From: Pterois miles
Taxonomy: Eukaryota; Chordata; Actinopteri; Perciformes; Scorpaenidae
NCBI GenBank assembly: GCA_947000775.1
Contig: CAMQGK010000327.1
Span: 12,208,001 to 12,272,000, forward strand
Length of the DNA stretch: 64,000 nucleotides
Direction: 5' to 3'
Part shown: piece after piece, positions 8,894-21,344 of the stretch
Position numbering within the stretch: the first letter of the stretch is position 1
How the letters are laid out: each line of letters begins with the position of its first letter
Program-made: the position numbers and the translations under genes
The notes under the pieces: generated by a model
The model's database searches: none
Seen by the model: the letters and a program-made list of their open reading frames with translations, nothing else
Told to the model about the DNA's origin: nothing

Positions 8894-10920
8894 TTAAGGT
8901 AATGGGGTGAGTAATTGATAATATACAGATCAACAATTTGTGAGTGAAGAATTCCTTTAAAAGTCCAGTATGGCTGCAGATTGCAACCAAAGTGTGTAAA
9001 AGAACTACGGTGGCCCACGTAAAAAACATGAAACATGAATGATCTGGAGAAACTGTAGAAACATAGCAGCCTGCTCGATGTCGAGGACCCACTCTGTTTG
9101 TATATATAAACGGCTCATTCTAAGATAACAAAAACACAATGATTTGTAGTTTCAGGTGATTATACACTAAAGAAAACATACTTATTACAAACATATTACA
9201 TACATATATGCTATTTCTGCCCGTAGCTCCCCTTAAACGTTACCCACTGTTCCTTCAACTTTTATACATTTAATACCCAAACATGATACAAAGGAACATA
9301 TATGTTTGAGGTTGTTTTGATGCCATTGTTGAGGTTGTTTTGATGATGCATTGAAATGTATAATGGCATCAGTTCTGTTACATTTTTAAAAACAAGTTGT
9401 ATACAGAGGTACAATTTCCACACATTCAAAAATAGATAAGGCATAACTCTGCTACTGGCAGCTCTCTGACTTTTGATGAGATTGTTGCATTTATGCCATT
9501 GAAGCCACTTTGTTTCCATATGTCTGACACAAACACCAATTATGCTCCAGTGTGTCCTTGCTGTTTACTGTCAGCAACCTCTAAGGTTGGTAGATGGGAT
9601 TTGTTTAGTTTGGGGGGTAATTATTCATTTCCCTATTGAACTGGAACTTTATTGATATGAATAAGTGTCATGTTTATCTGACAAATGTTAATGATATCAG
9701 TAGCGTATGGCTCATATGTAGGCAACTGAGGCACCTCATTAGTTTTTATTAGCACCGCTTTTTCAATGCGCTGGCTTTTGCCAATGTCACAGCTCTGTGT
9801 CAGCAACTGTTCCGCTGATAACATTCAACACCACCATCAGTGCAGAGGCCACCCTGTTAATACCTTATCAACATAGTGATGTTTTGAAGGAGGGATCCAA
9901 TTCAGAGAAGCTAATTTTGTTGACAACTCCATGGCATATGTAGCTATTAACACGTCTTTTTTAGGGTTGAAGAGCTGGCTGGCATTCGGGTGATTTTATG
10001 GCACGGTCACGGACTACATTCCTCTGACACAAGGATCTGTATGTTAGCCCCATTGTTGTTGTTAATATTAACTCATGCAAAGCATTCAAAAAACATGGTG
10101 TTGATAATCCTCCCATCACCAGCCTCTGGATGTGACGAACATGGCTCAGCAGCTGTTCCAAAATCTATGGCCTGTTCAAAGAACTGGGTTAACCGAGATA
10201 TCTGGATAACGTTTTGAATAAAATGTTAAATCTTAAATCTGGGACATTATGTAAAAAGCCTTCCAGGATTTACTCAGCAAAGTACCAGACAACTCAGTAA
10301 ACCCTGTTTCTTGGAACACAACCCTGTTGGCAGCCAATAACAACTGTCCGCTGACTAGTTGGACCTGAGAGGACCCGGTTGGTTCATAGCCAGTAGTCAC
10401 TCTGGATACAATTTCCTCCTTAATTTTAAGTCAAAGGCCAAATTGAGCTGTGGTTATAAAAATTCTGGGCTTTAGTTTGGTATTTGATCATTACAGTTCA
10501 TGAGGCTAAATCAAGCACAAATAAAAGAAGAGGTCAGATTTTCTGTAGCTCATAACATTTATAGTCTTGAGGGACTGAGAGCCATATTTCTATTCAAAGA
10601 GCTGGCTCACTGAACAACAGGTGATTGCAGCACAAATAGCGGGGGATTATCACCAAATAAACAAACCTAATGAACCATGTTTGCAGAAGTATGCTGTGTT
10701 GATGCTACATCATGCAGCCTCATATGATATTCAGAACATTTTGTCTAATGGTGACCAAGCAGAAGTAAACCTTTTAAAATACAGGCCTACACTAAAAAAA
10801 ATAAACACTACACTATTAGCAATGGAGGGATTGGAGCGCTAATTACACTCATCATCTGCCAACCAAGTACTACACCAAAGTGTGTAATAGACCTGCCTGT
10901 CCAACAGTGGATAGCCCGTC
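8894..10920. other. Unique non-coding DNA
   Basis: About 2 kb in which I recognise neither a gene nor a repeat. The open frames of 60-94 residues overlap one another on both strands and look like chance. A TGAGGTTGTTTTGATG(A/C) motif is duplicated at 9307-9350. Confidence 0.45.
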
Positions 10921-10924
10921 AGTT

Positions 10925-11530
10925 TCATGTTTTACCAGCAGGGGGAAACAAAACCACTCATTTAGGTTTAGGCATCAAAACCACTTTGTTATGATGAGGC
11001 GTAATTAATTTAAGTACAATATGAACAGAAACAACATCAGTACAGAAAATGTGTCCTGAGCATTTGACAATCGCTACTAATGTAGCCAACAAGACAAAAC
11101 ACCAATGTTGTGGTTGAAAGTCTTGTGTTTCACTTTTCATTCTATGTCCCTAGCTCTGAGCGTAGCATGTTTAGGCAAATGTGCTTGCATTGCAGTCAGT
11201 ACAGACTACGCCCATCCATCCATTATCTGTAATTGCTTATCCTATTCAGGGTTGCAGGGGTTTTGGAGCCGATCCCAGCTGACATTGGGCGAAGGCAGGG
11301 TACACCCTGGACAGGTTGCCAGCCTATTGCAGGGCTGACACATAGAGACAGACAACCATTCACACTTCATTCATGTCTTAGAATCATGCCAACACTGAGA
11401 GAACAACTCCACGCAGAAGGGCCACAGACCGGGTTTGAATCTGCGACCTTCTTGCTGTTATGCCCAGTACAGACTACATGGTGTACAAATGACATGCCAA
11501 AAAGAATAACAAAAGGAATTTTTGTGAAAA
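10925..11530 (+). repeat. Dispersed repeat (TTAGGTTTAGGC family), copy split by a SINE
   Basis: It begins CAGCAGGGGGAAACAAAACC, with TTAGGTTTAGGCATCAAAACC, then CACTTTTCATTCTA, GAGCGTAGCAT and GCAGTCAGTACAGACTA, and resumes after the SINE with ATGGTGTACAAATGACA. The same order without the SINE is seen at 47940-48275. Related segments lie at 21510-21700, 25740-26010, 59850-59930 and 60890-61165. Confidence 0.75.
11197..11477 (-). mobile_element. tRNA-like SINE, copy 3, with 13-bp target-site duplication
   Basis: CAGTACAGACTAC occurs at 11197-11209 and again at 11465-11477, exactly flanking a minus-strand SINE copy (11210-11464). The SINE starts at the AACAGCAAGAAGG region (5'-truncated, no A box), carries an internal deletion, and ends with a GGATGGATGG tail at the 11210 side. 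The 48-kb copy of the host repeat has the site once (48239-48250), so both filled and empty states are present in this window. 5' truncation plus a long duplication is the hallmark of target-primed reverse transcription. Confidence 0.9.
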
Positions 11531-13919
11531 CGGGCTGCACTATCGGCTCAGTTGTAATATCACATGAATATACAATACACAAAAATGCATTTAATGCTCA
11601 TACCTTGTTACAGTTTTCTTCCTTTATATCCATGCATAGTTTGAGAGAGGGAAAGAGAGAGTTTGATGTTGACAGAAAAAATAAAGATGACTATAGATTC
11701 CCCTAGTTGAAATCAAACATACAGAGAAAAAATAGGGAACAATACTATCCCTGTTGTCTATTTAATATTCGAGAGGTCCCCTATGTATCATGGTCTTAGG
11801 AAATGCTCATGTTTCCTGTTTGTTATCTGCGTGAACCAAGAAGAATATGTGGTAAAAGACACAGGACAAACCCCATCACACATACCAACTCGCATGTTCC
11901 CATAAACACACACAGGGTGCCAGGAAATAACCAAACCCCAAATAACACTGTAATTGTTCCTGCTGTCTCAGATGCTCTCTCTCTCTCTGTCTCTCATAAT
12001 AAAAGCCTGCTTGACAGGCCAGTGTGGTGTATGCATTGCACAGGAGGGAGTCTTCTATTGCTGCTGAACACAAAATTGTATTATTGAAGGCTGCACCCAG
12101 CACAGTGCTTTTCTTATTCCTCTCCCTGTGTCCGTCCTTATATTAGAAATGTTTTCAGTCACCAATAAAAGCATAATGCTGCCTTATACATGCAGCATTT
12201 GCAAGTGAATTGCGGTGCCCCATATTGCCTCTGATGGTAATCAGAAAAACATTGTGCTATGAGAGAAAGAATAGCCAGTCCAATATTGAGTGTGATTGTG
12301 CTGAATGTTATCTGATGGAGATGCTGGAAATAGAGGCATAGGCCTGTATGTAAACTGAATGCCACACTTCTCGGCCATATGGGTAGCAATAAGATACAGG
12401 CATATGAAACAGCAGGAACAAATTATTCTTAAATTATAGCCACAGCAATGCTTGCATGTGAAACCGTAAGTAAATGGGACAAGCATATGGTGTGGAATAA
12501 CTTAAGAGTGTGTTATATGGGAAATACGGTTAAATTGTTTATGAAGGAATGTGTGTGGCATCCTTTGTGTTGTCAGTAAACGGCATATCAATTCTCTACC
12601 TCTCTGTCTCATTTGTGTCATCTCATTTTCATCCCAATCAAGTCTCCGTCTCGCATTTCATTCTTATCTCTCAGCTGCCTCAGCCTATTATTATTTCCCC
12701 TGTTTGTGTTTCTCAGTGCCTCCTACTCTCTTTATATTTTACTCTTGATCTCTCTCCCTGTGATTTCTTCTCTTCCCCATACAGCATATCTCTGTTTCAT
12801 CTAGTGTTTCTTCATCTTGCCTCTTACTGTTTTTTCCACCCATATAGTATATTTTGATTCTATTTTGCACAAGACATGTTAGAAAATAGCAGGATCTCAA
12901 CTAATACATCCCTAAAATTACACCTGTGCACATTTTTTCCCACTAAAATCTTAAAATTCTACAAAATTACTCACCCTCCAACCATCTTTTTTAGCTCTTC
13001 CCTGACATCTCAAATACTGACAGTCGGGTGACAGGTACAAATAATGCTGCTGGCTGTCTAAAATAACAGCAAACACAGAATGGCTGAAGAGAGAAGGGGC
13101 AGAGCCAGGAGAAACAAGACAGAAGTAAAAAAAAAATAAATTAAGACCCAAGAATAGAGAGAGAAAAACGGACTTTGCATCAGAATGAGACAGTAATTAA
13201 GGCAAAGGAAAATACAATAGAAACCAGAGGGAAAAAGATATACAAAATGTTTGTGATTTCGGCATGATCACACACACTTTGGGCTGTCAATGAAGACTGC
13301 ATTTAGATTTTAACAACCAAATCCACGCTGCCAGAGATTCCCAAAGTGTTTTACTTTGAGCCACCTGGGACCTGAATTCAGAAACAACGAAGCATTTTAG
13401 CAGGAAGGAACATTTTTATATGATAAACTCACATGCAGTCAAACACTATTCTCCGCTAAGGGAACTAATCAGCCAAATATCGTCTGTTTATTTTCTTGTG
13501 CTTTCTTGTGTAATTGTTGTGCATTTTAGGAACTAGGCTACATTAATAAAACCGGAGGGAACACAGATATATTTAGAACATGAGGCATTTTTAGCAAGGG
13601 AGTAATGGGCTTTATTGCAATACAATAAAGCATTTATTGCAAAAGGGGAAAAAAAGGGCAAAATGCGAACACAGAAACACGGTGATAAAAAGGAGAGGAA
13701 GAAAACTGAAGGAGTTTGACAGAAACATTGTGCAAAACAGAGATAAAGCCTGCCAAAGTGAAAATTTGGGACTGGTACTTAATGCGCGCCCCCCTTTTTC
13801 CTCCCTACCTCCTTCTCTTTGCATCTGTTTTGACCCAGTAAACTTAGCAGTGAACCTGAATCACAGTTTTCTGATTGGCTGCATCAGTCATGTGACAACA
13901 CACACCCACAACCTCCCCC
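11531..13919. other. Non-coding DNA with a pyrimidine-rich block
   Basis: No gene is recognised. A CT microsatellite lies near 11971-11993 and a long pyrimidine-rich stretch at about 12595-12860 accounts for the overlapping Ser/Leu-rich open frames there. A purine-rich part lies at 13140-13240. Confidence 0.45.
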
Positions 13920-13922
13920 ACA

Positions 13923-13950
13923 ACACACACACACACACACACACGCACAC
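13923..13950. repeat. CA microsatellite
   Basis: A run of about 12 CA dinucleotides with one CG step near its end. Confidence 0.9.
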
Positions 13951-14654
13951 TCACTTTTAACCCCACCTTCTGAGCTGAAAATGCAGTTTACTGCAACCCT
14001 CCTCTCTCTCCTCTCCTCTCCTCATCCTCAACATCTTCTTCGCTGGTCACACCACTGATGAGGTGTGAAGTGGGATGTCATAATTCAAACTACTAAAAGA
14101 TGAGCTGTAAATATGACACTTATCTGAACATGAGTGTCTTTAATTTTTCCATCTCTCGCTCTCTATTAACAAAAAAATATCACTTCCACCGGTTGAAGCT
14201 GGCTCACTGTCTCCCTCTTTTGCTTCCTCTGACACTCTTCTTTTCATCTTTTACCAGTTCAATGTGACATTGTGCATTAACCTTTCCATTCAGTTGTTTT
14301 TCACTGTTCAAATTTAATCATTGAAGCTTACATCTGAAAAAAGTCAGTTTACAGAGTTTATGAATAGAATAATAATAGTAATATTGAACTTACAGCAAAT
14401 AGTATACTAAAACAGACATTTTGACTTCTACATATGAATATTACTGTAGTTTTAGGCTATTTTGCCCTAACACTGTATAGGCTGTGATCCTGCATGTTTG
14501 ATGTATTGTAGTAACTATAAGAGCTTACAGCAGTTGAAAATTTGGTCTCACTCTGGTTTCATGGTACTAAGACTTATTTAAAGGAACAGTTCAATATTTT
14601 GGCAAATGTGCATTCGCTTTATTGCTAAATTTTAGATGAAGCTACAACCAGAGG

Positions 14655-15470
14655 GCAAAGCTGGGTTCTGAAAAGTGAAGCCAATGAGGAAGTGCCTAAA
14701 ACTTGCATTCTTTCTAACAGCCAGCAGGGGGCGACGCCTCTGGTTGCAAAAAGTGGTCTGATTGTATAGAAGACTATGAGAAAATGAGCCAACTTCTCAC
14801 CTGATTTATTACATCAGAAAACATTGTAAACATGAGTTTATGGTCTCAATCACTAGTTTAAAGTCTTCTTCAGTTCAGCATGATGTTCATTTCATAAATG
14901 ATGGTCCCATTTAGAGTTAAATAGACCATAAAGCAGGGTATGCTTTAGGGGTCGCAAGAGGTTGCTCCCACAGTGTTGTCCAGTTTGTGAGTTATCTGCG
15001 TTTTTGTTTTACAACTTTAATTTTTCACCGTGTGTTTTTTTTTTTTGTAAGTATTTTTTGAAGCTGCATTTATTTTCTTTTTATCGACAGTGACAGTATT
15101 TGAAAGGAGGAGACTGAGGAGACGATATGCAGCAACGGGTCCCAGGCTGGATTTGAACCCAGGACCGCTGCTGCAAGGACTCAGCCTTGGTACATGGAGC
15201 ACCTGCTCTACCAAGTGATCTACAACAGCGCCCCCACTGTATGTTTTCTCTTTGTGAAATTTAATCATAATTTTCATTTGCCTAAAAATGTTATACTCAG
15301 CTTTTGGGTGTACTTAACTCCACCCTCCCGTGTCACTTCTGGTTGCAAAAAATGGCCAGAAACCAAGATGGTGACAGCTAAAATGCCAAACTTCAGGCTT
15401 CTACACCATAGTCCACAAACCAATGGGTGATGTCACAGTGACTACGTCCACTTCTTTTATAAAGTCTATG
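14655..15470 (-). repeat. Dispersed repeat (middle layer), inverted relative to 41.3 kb copy
   Basis: The segment runs from CTGGGTTCTGAAAAGTGAAG through CAGCAGGGGGCGACGCCTCT, ATGATGTTCATTTCATAAAT and CATAAAGCAGGGTATGCTTT to CCAATGGGTGATGTCACAGT and CTTTTATAAAGTCTATGG. I recognise it as a widespread teleost repeat. Its 14655-14960 part matches the reverse complement of 41340-41620. A SINE is inserted inside it at 15039-15234. Confidence 0.7.
15026..15247 (-). mobile_element. tRNA-derived SINE of a second family (inner layer)
   Basis: The minus strand has an A box TGGTAGAGCAGG (15202-15213), a canonical B box GGTTCAAATCC (15149-15159), then TTGCTGCATATCGTC, ACTGTCACTGTCGATAAAA and an A-rich 3' end. 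CACTGTATGTTTT (15235-15247) and CACCGTGTGTTTT (15026-15038) flank it and match at 11 of 13 positions, a likely target-site duplication. It differs from the GGAT-tailed SINE in body and tail. Confidence 0.85.
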
Positions 15471-15798
15471 GTTACGGCCAGCACCCAGTTAACTTAGCTT
15501 AGCATAGGCCAAGCTTGTAAAAAGACAACTTCCATTTTGGGATGAATAAAACACAAACAAGACTTAATATTAATTAGTGAGTTTTAAAGTTACTGGTTGA
15601 CTGGCAGCTGTTTCCTTCCGTTCACAGTCTTTATGACAAGATATGCTAATTGGCTGCTGGAGTTTGCTTCATATTTGCCATATAGACCTGAAAGTGGTCT
15701 GAAAAGTAATGTTAATCTTCTCATCTACTCTTGGCAAGAGAATGCAAAAGTGTAATCCTCAAAATGTTGGCCTTTTCTTTTGGATGAAACTGTACAGA

Positions 15799-18344
15799 CT
15801 GCAGCACTGTTTAGTTCTTGTTCCATTGCTTATAATCAACTATTGAATAAAACTACCATTTTGTTAAATAATTGAAGAATAAGAATAAATAAATACTGAA
15901 AAAGCTTTAAATGCTTCAAATATTAATTTGTTTGTAATGGTAGTGCTGATTTAAGATTTAAAAAAAAATCATGATGTTATGTAACTTTTACACCATAGGA
16001 TCCACATTCTGCTTTTTATTCCAGTTAGTAGCTTAATGCTGGAGTGAAGCAGCGCCATTCTGCTGTGTAACGGGAAGCAGATCTTTATTTACTGCCCCCA
16101 CCATGCAGTCAGTCTAGCAATGGCTGGAAACACAGCAGGCTCAACTCAACTTTCCCACAACGCAGAAGATTTCTTTTCTCCCTGTCATTGTCCCCCTTTT
16201 CCTTCTTCCTTTCAATCTTCAGCCAACAACCTTGCATTGCTCTACTTCCTACCCCTCCGTCTCCTCCTCCTGCTGCTGCTGTCATGCCCACAGCTGCAGC
16301 AGATCTGGGAACTTCATCCTCTCTCCTGTCCTCTCTCTGCCCCACTGGCCTCCAGTGGGAGGACCTTGGTTCCCTTTCTGTTGTGTAACTGTAATCCAGA
16401 TGGGGCTACATTAAATACAGCTCCTTTCCATTCACAACTGCCCATTTAATCAATTTTATTTTTGCCCATTTTCCACTTAACCATTCCAGCTGAAAACAAT
16501 AACATCCACCTGCATTTCTTCAAATATCTCCCCTGTCTGACCTTATCTTCATCTATAGCATACATCACCTCCATGTTATCTATTCCTACTTTATGTGAGA
16601 CCTCAATGAAAAGGCAGCTCTTATCTGAGCAAAAACTGCTTTGCAAGCAACTTTTGACCTAGCAATAATACTTAATTCTTAATACTGTTGGCTTTGTTTC
16701 AAAGCCTTATACAACACAGTAATAGCCACGGCTGGAGGACATTTTTATGGGTTTGTTCTCAGTTCAGATGCTATCTTTCTTTATTTTCCTGTACTTTTCA
16801 GCAGTTAAACTGTGGTGCAACATACCTGATCTGAATCTAGTAAATGAGGCTTGTAGTTCCAGCTGCTGACGGGGCTAGACACGTATACAGGGTTCTGCTG
16901 TTGGAGCCTCAGGAAAACTAGGACTGGATATTGTCGCCACATCATCATTAAAGTGAAGATCTGGGACATGTGAGGTATATGTACACTGTGGCACAGTTTT
17001 ACCAGATTAGAAATAATAAATTATCCTACCAGATCATTGGATATCATTGTAAGTCTGGGCTGGTAGTTGTGATGTTGCATGCAGAAACATTTAGCAGTTG
17101 GAAGACATATGGTAAATGTGCACCATGTCATACACATTTTTTTTCATTAACCAATTTGTGCTTATAACTTTTTAAGTTCTTTTGGTGGAAGCGTTCTCTG
17201 GGCTTGTCTTGCCACCACAAACATGACGAAATCTTCTAAATCAGTCAAACTGTTTGGCTGAAAAGGACAGTTTTCTTATCATACTATGTCTAATATTTGG
17301 GCACATGGCTCTAACTCAAAATGGCTCTAACTCAGAAACTACAAAGAACACAATGAAGTATTTGGTATCTATGAACTCAACAATTTATTAACAAAAATAT
17401 GAAAGAAATCCACACATATGATGTGTAATATTCATATGGAAAACATTTAATAAATGCAATATCAGCATTTTTTCTAATTTTCCGAAATCCTACAAAGTGT
17501 GATATGATCTTAAACGTTCAAACTTGTAAAGCATGTCCAGTCATGACACACGTGGCATTTATAGTCTCTAAATAGTCTGTGGGCACAAATGGGTTAAAGT
17601 GATGGCTTTAACCCATTGGCTTGATGCCTGCATATGACAAATAATTAGACCAAGTCTTTTTCTAATATAGCTCATCATGGCAATCGCATGAATCTACCGT
17701 AAGATGTTGATTTTCTTTACGAGCACATGTGGACAGATGTTACATTAAACTATATACCATACATACCAAACTAGATACCATATCTCTGAGGACATTTTCT
17801 TAGACGTCATGCCTCGATCAGCCAAAAGACTTTAGGAATGTTCACGTACTTCAACAGGAATTCCCTTTCTAACCGTGTGCGTCCTTTACAAAACCGCTGT
17901 CTGTTCCCGCCCTGCTTCTCTCAGGGCCGAGCTATAACAGACATGTTTGATGTAATCACAAGGCCCACAGAGGGACTATGTGAACCAGACTCTAGACGAT
18001 GAATGATAGCATTCATAAACTGAACATCTGACGTTAGCACTTTCCCCTCAATAATAAACAGGCTCTGTAACGGAACACCTCAACACACTGGAAAATGTAC
18101 CTGGAGGCAGGACCTGTTTCAGACATCCAGTGTCTTAATTTAAGTTGCTTTAACTCAAACAGGCGCAGTGCTAAGCTCTCTGCAGACTGTAAAATGGAAG
18201 ATGGGCAGCATTACAGAATACCAATAAAGGCACCACAGCCTCTGTCTCACCAGCTGACCTTTGACCTCCCTGTGGATGGTGGCACAAGAAGAGATGAAAT
18301 TGCCTTTTCAGAAAAAGACAAGGACAAGGCGATGATAGAGAAAA
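15799..18344. other. Unique non-coding DNA
   Basis: No gene is recognised. It contains a CTC/CTG-rich patch at 16245-16290 and a perfect hairpin at 17588-17617, AATGGGTTAAAG and CTTTAACCCATT around TGATGG. A short duplication GGCTCTAACTCA(A/G)AA is seen near 17310-17340. Confidence 0.45.
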
Positions 18345-18364
18345 GGGGGGGGGGGGGGGGGGGG
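18345..18364 (+). repeat. Homopolymer of 20 G
   Basis: Twenty consecutive G residues follow AGAGAAAA. Such a run can form intramolecular G-quadruplexes and is unstable in replication and sequencing. Its exact length in the source should be treated with caution. Confidence 0.85.
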
Positions 18365-19013
18365 AAGCAAAAGCATATAAACGGAGACTGATAGATGGGG
18401 TTTTGAATGAGAGGACAGATGCTCGGATGCAAATAAGTTCTGTCTAAATATGATTACAGAGAATATTCAGTTTATATGATGAAGCACACGTCCACCCTAC
18501 TCATGCCTTGGTGTGATTTTCTGATATGAGAGATGACTGGTGGTGTTAATTGCATTTTAACACAGCAGGGTTTATCATGCCTTTAATTATAGACATGCTG
18601 TCTGGGATTAAGTCACACACACACTCACACACAAAAGAAAATTATAAAAACAGCTCAGTTGACCTGATCTGAACTGAGCTTGTAAAAAAAAAAAAGAAAA
18701 CTACTATAAATTAAGCAAAATGAAATAAAACCAAGCTACATGGTGTGCAAACAAACAAAGTTTGAATAAACCTTTAAATTTCAGTTCGACTGATCTAAAC
18801 GAGTTGAACGCACGCGCGCACACACACGGATACACAAACAGCGCCATTTCTAAACTCAAACCACATGAAAGCACAGCTGGGTGTGTGTGTGTCTGTTTTG
18901 TATCATGCAGCTTAATTTTGCCATATGATGTCTGTCTTGCCCAGAGTCTTAAATTTAGATGTCCTGCCTTTTATTATATCGGCATTAATTATCAAAATGA
19001 TAGGGATCTGATC

Positions 19014-19018
<5 letters not shown>
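18365..19018. other. Non-coding DNA
   Basis: No gene is recognised. A mixed CG/CA alternating tract lies at 18810-18828 and an A12 run near 18685. GCCTTTAATTATAG at 18579-18592 recurs at 61746-61759. Confidence 0.45.

Positions 19019-19046
<28 letters not shown>
19019..19046. repeat. TG microsatellite
   Basis: Fourteen uninterrupted TG dinucleotides. Confidence 0.9.
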
Positions 19047-19047
<1 letters not shown>

Positions 19048-20030
19048 CTGCATATGCACCTCCCTAATCTTGCTTAGTAAGAAGGTTCAGATGCTAATTA
19101 TACAGTGACTCCACACTCATTTGGAGATTAACTTCATACATCAGCCTGCTCTACTGGCTCTGTGAGATTCTTTGGCAGGGAACTTCTAGCGGTCCCGACT
19201 GGAGGATCTATACATTAACCATAAAATTATTACGTTTTTAAGTAAGTTTAATAACTCAAGAGGGACCTTATATAATCACTGTATTTGATATGTTGTTGCT
19301 TTACAACATTTCTTATGCACATTTGTCGATATTTTTGGGTTTCCACATAAATGAGGGAAAAATATGTGACCATGTACAGTACTGTATAATCATGACATGA
19401 TTTTTTTCAGATCACTGCCTACAATAAAACACATTTCAGCAGTTTAAAGGTAAAAGTTAGTGAAAAGGAGTCAAAACGTAATGTTTTTAGTAATGTTTAA
19501 TGTTTCAGTGTAAAATATGAACTTATTTTCCACTGAAAACACAAAATGGATCACATCAACTAATTTAAAATTCTAATTATTTTTCAGTTACCAGGAATGA
19601 TTTTTTTCTTTGCTATCAGGTCTGTGATGAGTGTTTTTATAATATATGTGAGCAGAGGCAAAGCAGGAAAGAGACTGCATCACGGGACTCGGACAAAGAC
19701 CTGATACATGCCCATGTGGTCTTTTGTCAACAGCTGTATTCCAATCTTCAGACGTTATGATCTTTGGCACAATCTTGGCAAAACCTAAAATGGTGGTGTC
19801 TGGAATAATGGCATGTTGGTGAATTTCTTAAAATCATACTCACACGTGTACACAGCTTACTCAATATCTTTCACCTCTCTGCAGCTCTCGCTCTTCTTTC
19901 TGCTTGTCCCTTTTTCACGTCCTTCACTCTCTCTCCCTTTCTACATCTCTCACCTCTCTTTATCCCTATCGCTTTTACAATAAATAGTTCAGAGACAGAG
20001 CTCCATGGGAAAGGCTATAGTCCTGTACAG
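19047..20030. other. Unique non-coding DNA
   Basis: No gene or dispersed repeat is recognised. A pyrimidine-rich segment lies at about 19870-19975. Confidence 0.4.
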
Positions 20031-20182
20031 ACACACACACACACACACACTCAATAGGAGTGCCGCTGTGTGTTGCTGTTTCCAGAGACTGGAGGGGGTT
20101 CTGGGAGCAAAAATAATGAGCTCATCAGTTCAGCCTGGAGGTGGTGTTGGCAACACACACACGCACACACACACACACACAC
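20031..20182. repeat. Two CA microsatellites 100 bp apart
   Basis: CA runs at 20031-20050 and 20152-20182 bracket unique sequence. They produce the His/Thr-rich open frame at 20005-20364, which is not a gene. Confidence 0.85.
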
Positions 20183-21215
20183 ATAATTTTTCTTTTTCTT
20201 TCTTTCTATCCTATACACAGACACAGAGGCAATTACCACGATCCATGCTCGGTAGGATATTCCATCTCTCTCCAGCCGACTTCACCGTGACTCACTGTAA
20301 AGACTCTGGGCTCCTGAAGAGATTGCTCCCCTGCCCCCCTTTTTGCCTTTTCTCTTTCTTGTAGCAAAGAAACGTATGTAGTTTCAAAAGAGGGGTGTCT
20401 GCGCCTGTACGCATGTGTCAGAGTGTGTGCTCATGTTTGGCACCGTGGCTGTTTGATAAGATGCACAAATGTGTGTGTGTCACTCAGTACCGTACGCTTG
20501 CTGAGATCTGCTATTGTGCAGCGCTCGTACAGAGATTTGCACTTGCATCTGTGTGTATGAAGTTTAGTTTCTGTGCTGGCAGGGGTATTGTTTATGTGCA
20601 TGTCTGAATGCAGGCATATAGTTATGAAAGTGGAGGAGATGATGATGATGGTGATGAGGAGGACCAGCAAGAAAGCTGGTGATGGAGTGTTTTCAAGTGC
20701 TGTCTGCAGGAAGCCTTGGCGTGTTTGTTTGAAGTGAGGATTATCATTTGAGTGAACTGTATGAACCCAGAGTTGAAGCGTGGCAGTTTGAGAAGCGGAG
20801 GTCATGAACTAGTAGATTGAATAATTGCCTCGGTTTTGTGTGCTCACTGCAAAGTAAAACAGCAAGTGGGTTGTCTAAATCCATACAAATGGCGATGAAA
20901 AATATCCATAAAGAAGAAGCTGTGGATTTTCTCATTAAAATATCGCTGTGAAATTACTTGTAATGAAATGTTCTGATGCTGAAGAAAAATAGGTTATTTC
21001 AACAAGCAAGAGAAAGTAGATACTTTAATAGAAAACATGTCACAACATGTGCAAGCCTGTCTCCTACAAAATTACATTCCCATACAACTAAACTGAATTC
21101 TCAATGATGTTACGAGAGAGATGCATTTTCTCCCTGGTTACTGTTGCAGTTTTAAACACGTGGTTAACATTGTACATTGAAACAAAACAAAACATAAATG
21201 TAACAAAACTGTGTA
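20183..21215. other. Unique non-coding DNA
   Basis: No gene is recognised. The minus-strand 124-residue frame at 20431-20805 shows no family features. GAT-rich DNA lies at 20636-20660. Confidence 0.4.
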
Positions 21216-21231
21216 GTCAGGTTTAGGTTTT

Positions 21232-21344
21232 AGGGATAATGTACAGTGAGCTGGTCATTGTTGAGAAATAAACCCTGACAGGGCTGGCAACGTCCTGAGG
21301 GGGGTTTATTTCACAACAACAACCCGCTAGCTGTACATTATCCT
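21232..21344. repeat. Large imperfect palindrome (hairpin element)
   Basis: The left arm, from AGGGATAATGTACAG to AAATAAACCCTGACAGG (21232-21282), pairs with the right arm, from CCTGAGGGGGGTTTATTT to CTGTACATTATCCT (21294-21344). About 42 of 50 positions pair, with a loop of about 10 bases (CTGGCAACGT region). The arms share GATAATGTACAG and AAATAAACC exactly. It is part of a dispersed repeat, another end of which lies at 515-625. Confidence 0.75.

Larger units (their letters stand above)
14579..15798 (+). repeat. Dispersed repeat (outer layer of a nest)
   Basis: The left end TTAAAGGAACAGTTCAATAT and the right end TTTTGGATGAAACTGTAC are roughly inverted. Internal pieces GAAGCTACAACCAGAG and CCAGTTAACTTAGCTTAGCA belong to a repeat common in fish, known by its GTTAGCTTAGCTTAGCAT motif. 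It is interrupted at about 14655-15470 by another repeat. TIR-like ends suggest a non-autonomous DNA transposon. Confidence 0.55.

Noticed and set aside
9633..9824. Possible receptor exon on the minus strand
   Set aside because: The peptide around LLTQSCDIGKSQ has no motif I can assign and its flanks contain stops.
11233..11706. 157-codon frame
   Set aside because: It lies across a SINE and its host repeat; the reading frame is incidental.
15149..15213. Possible tRNA gene on the minus strand
   Set aside because: Good A and B boxes, but flanked by a target duplication and followed by a SINE body and A-rich tail.
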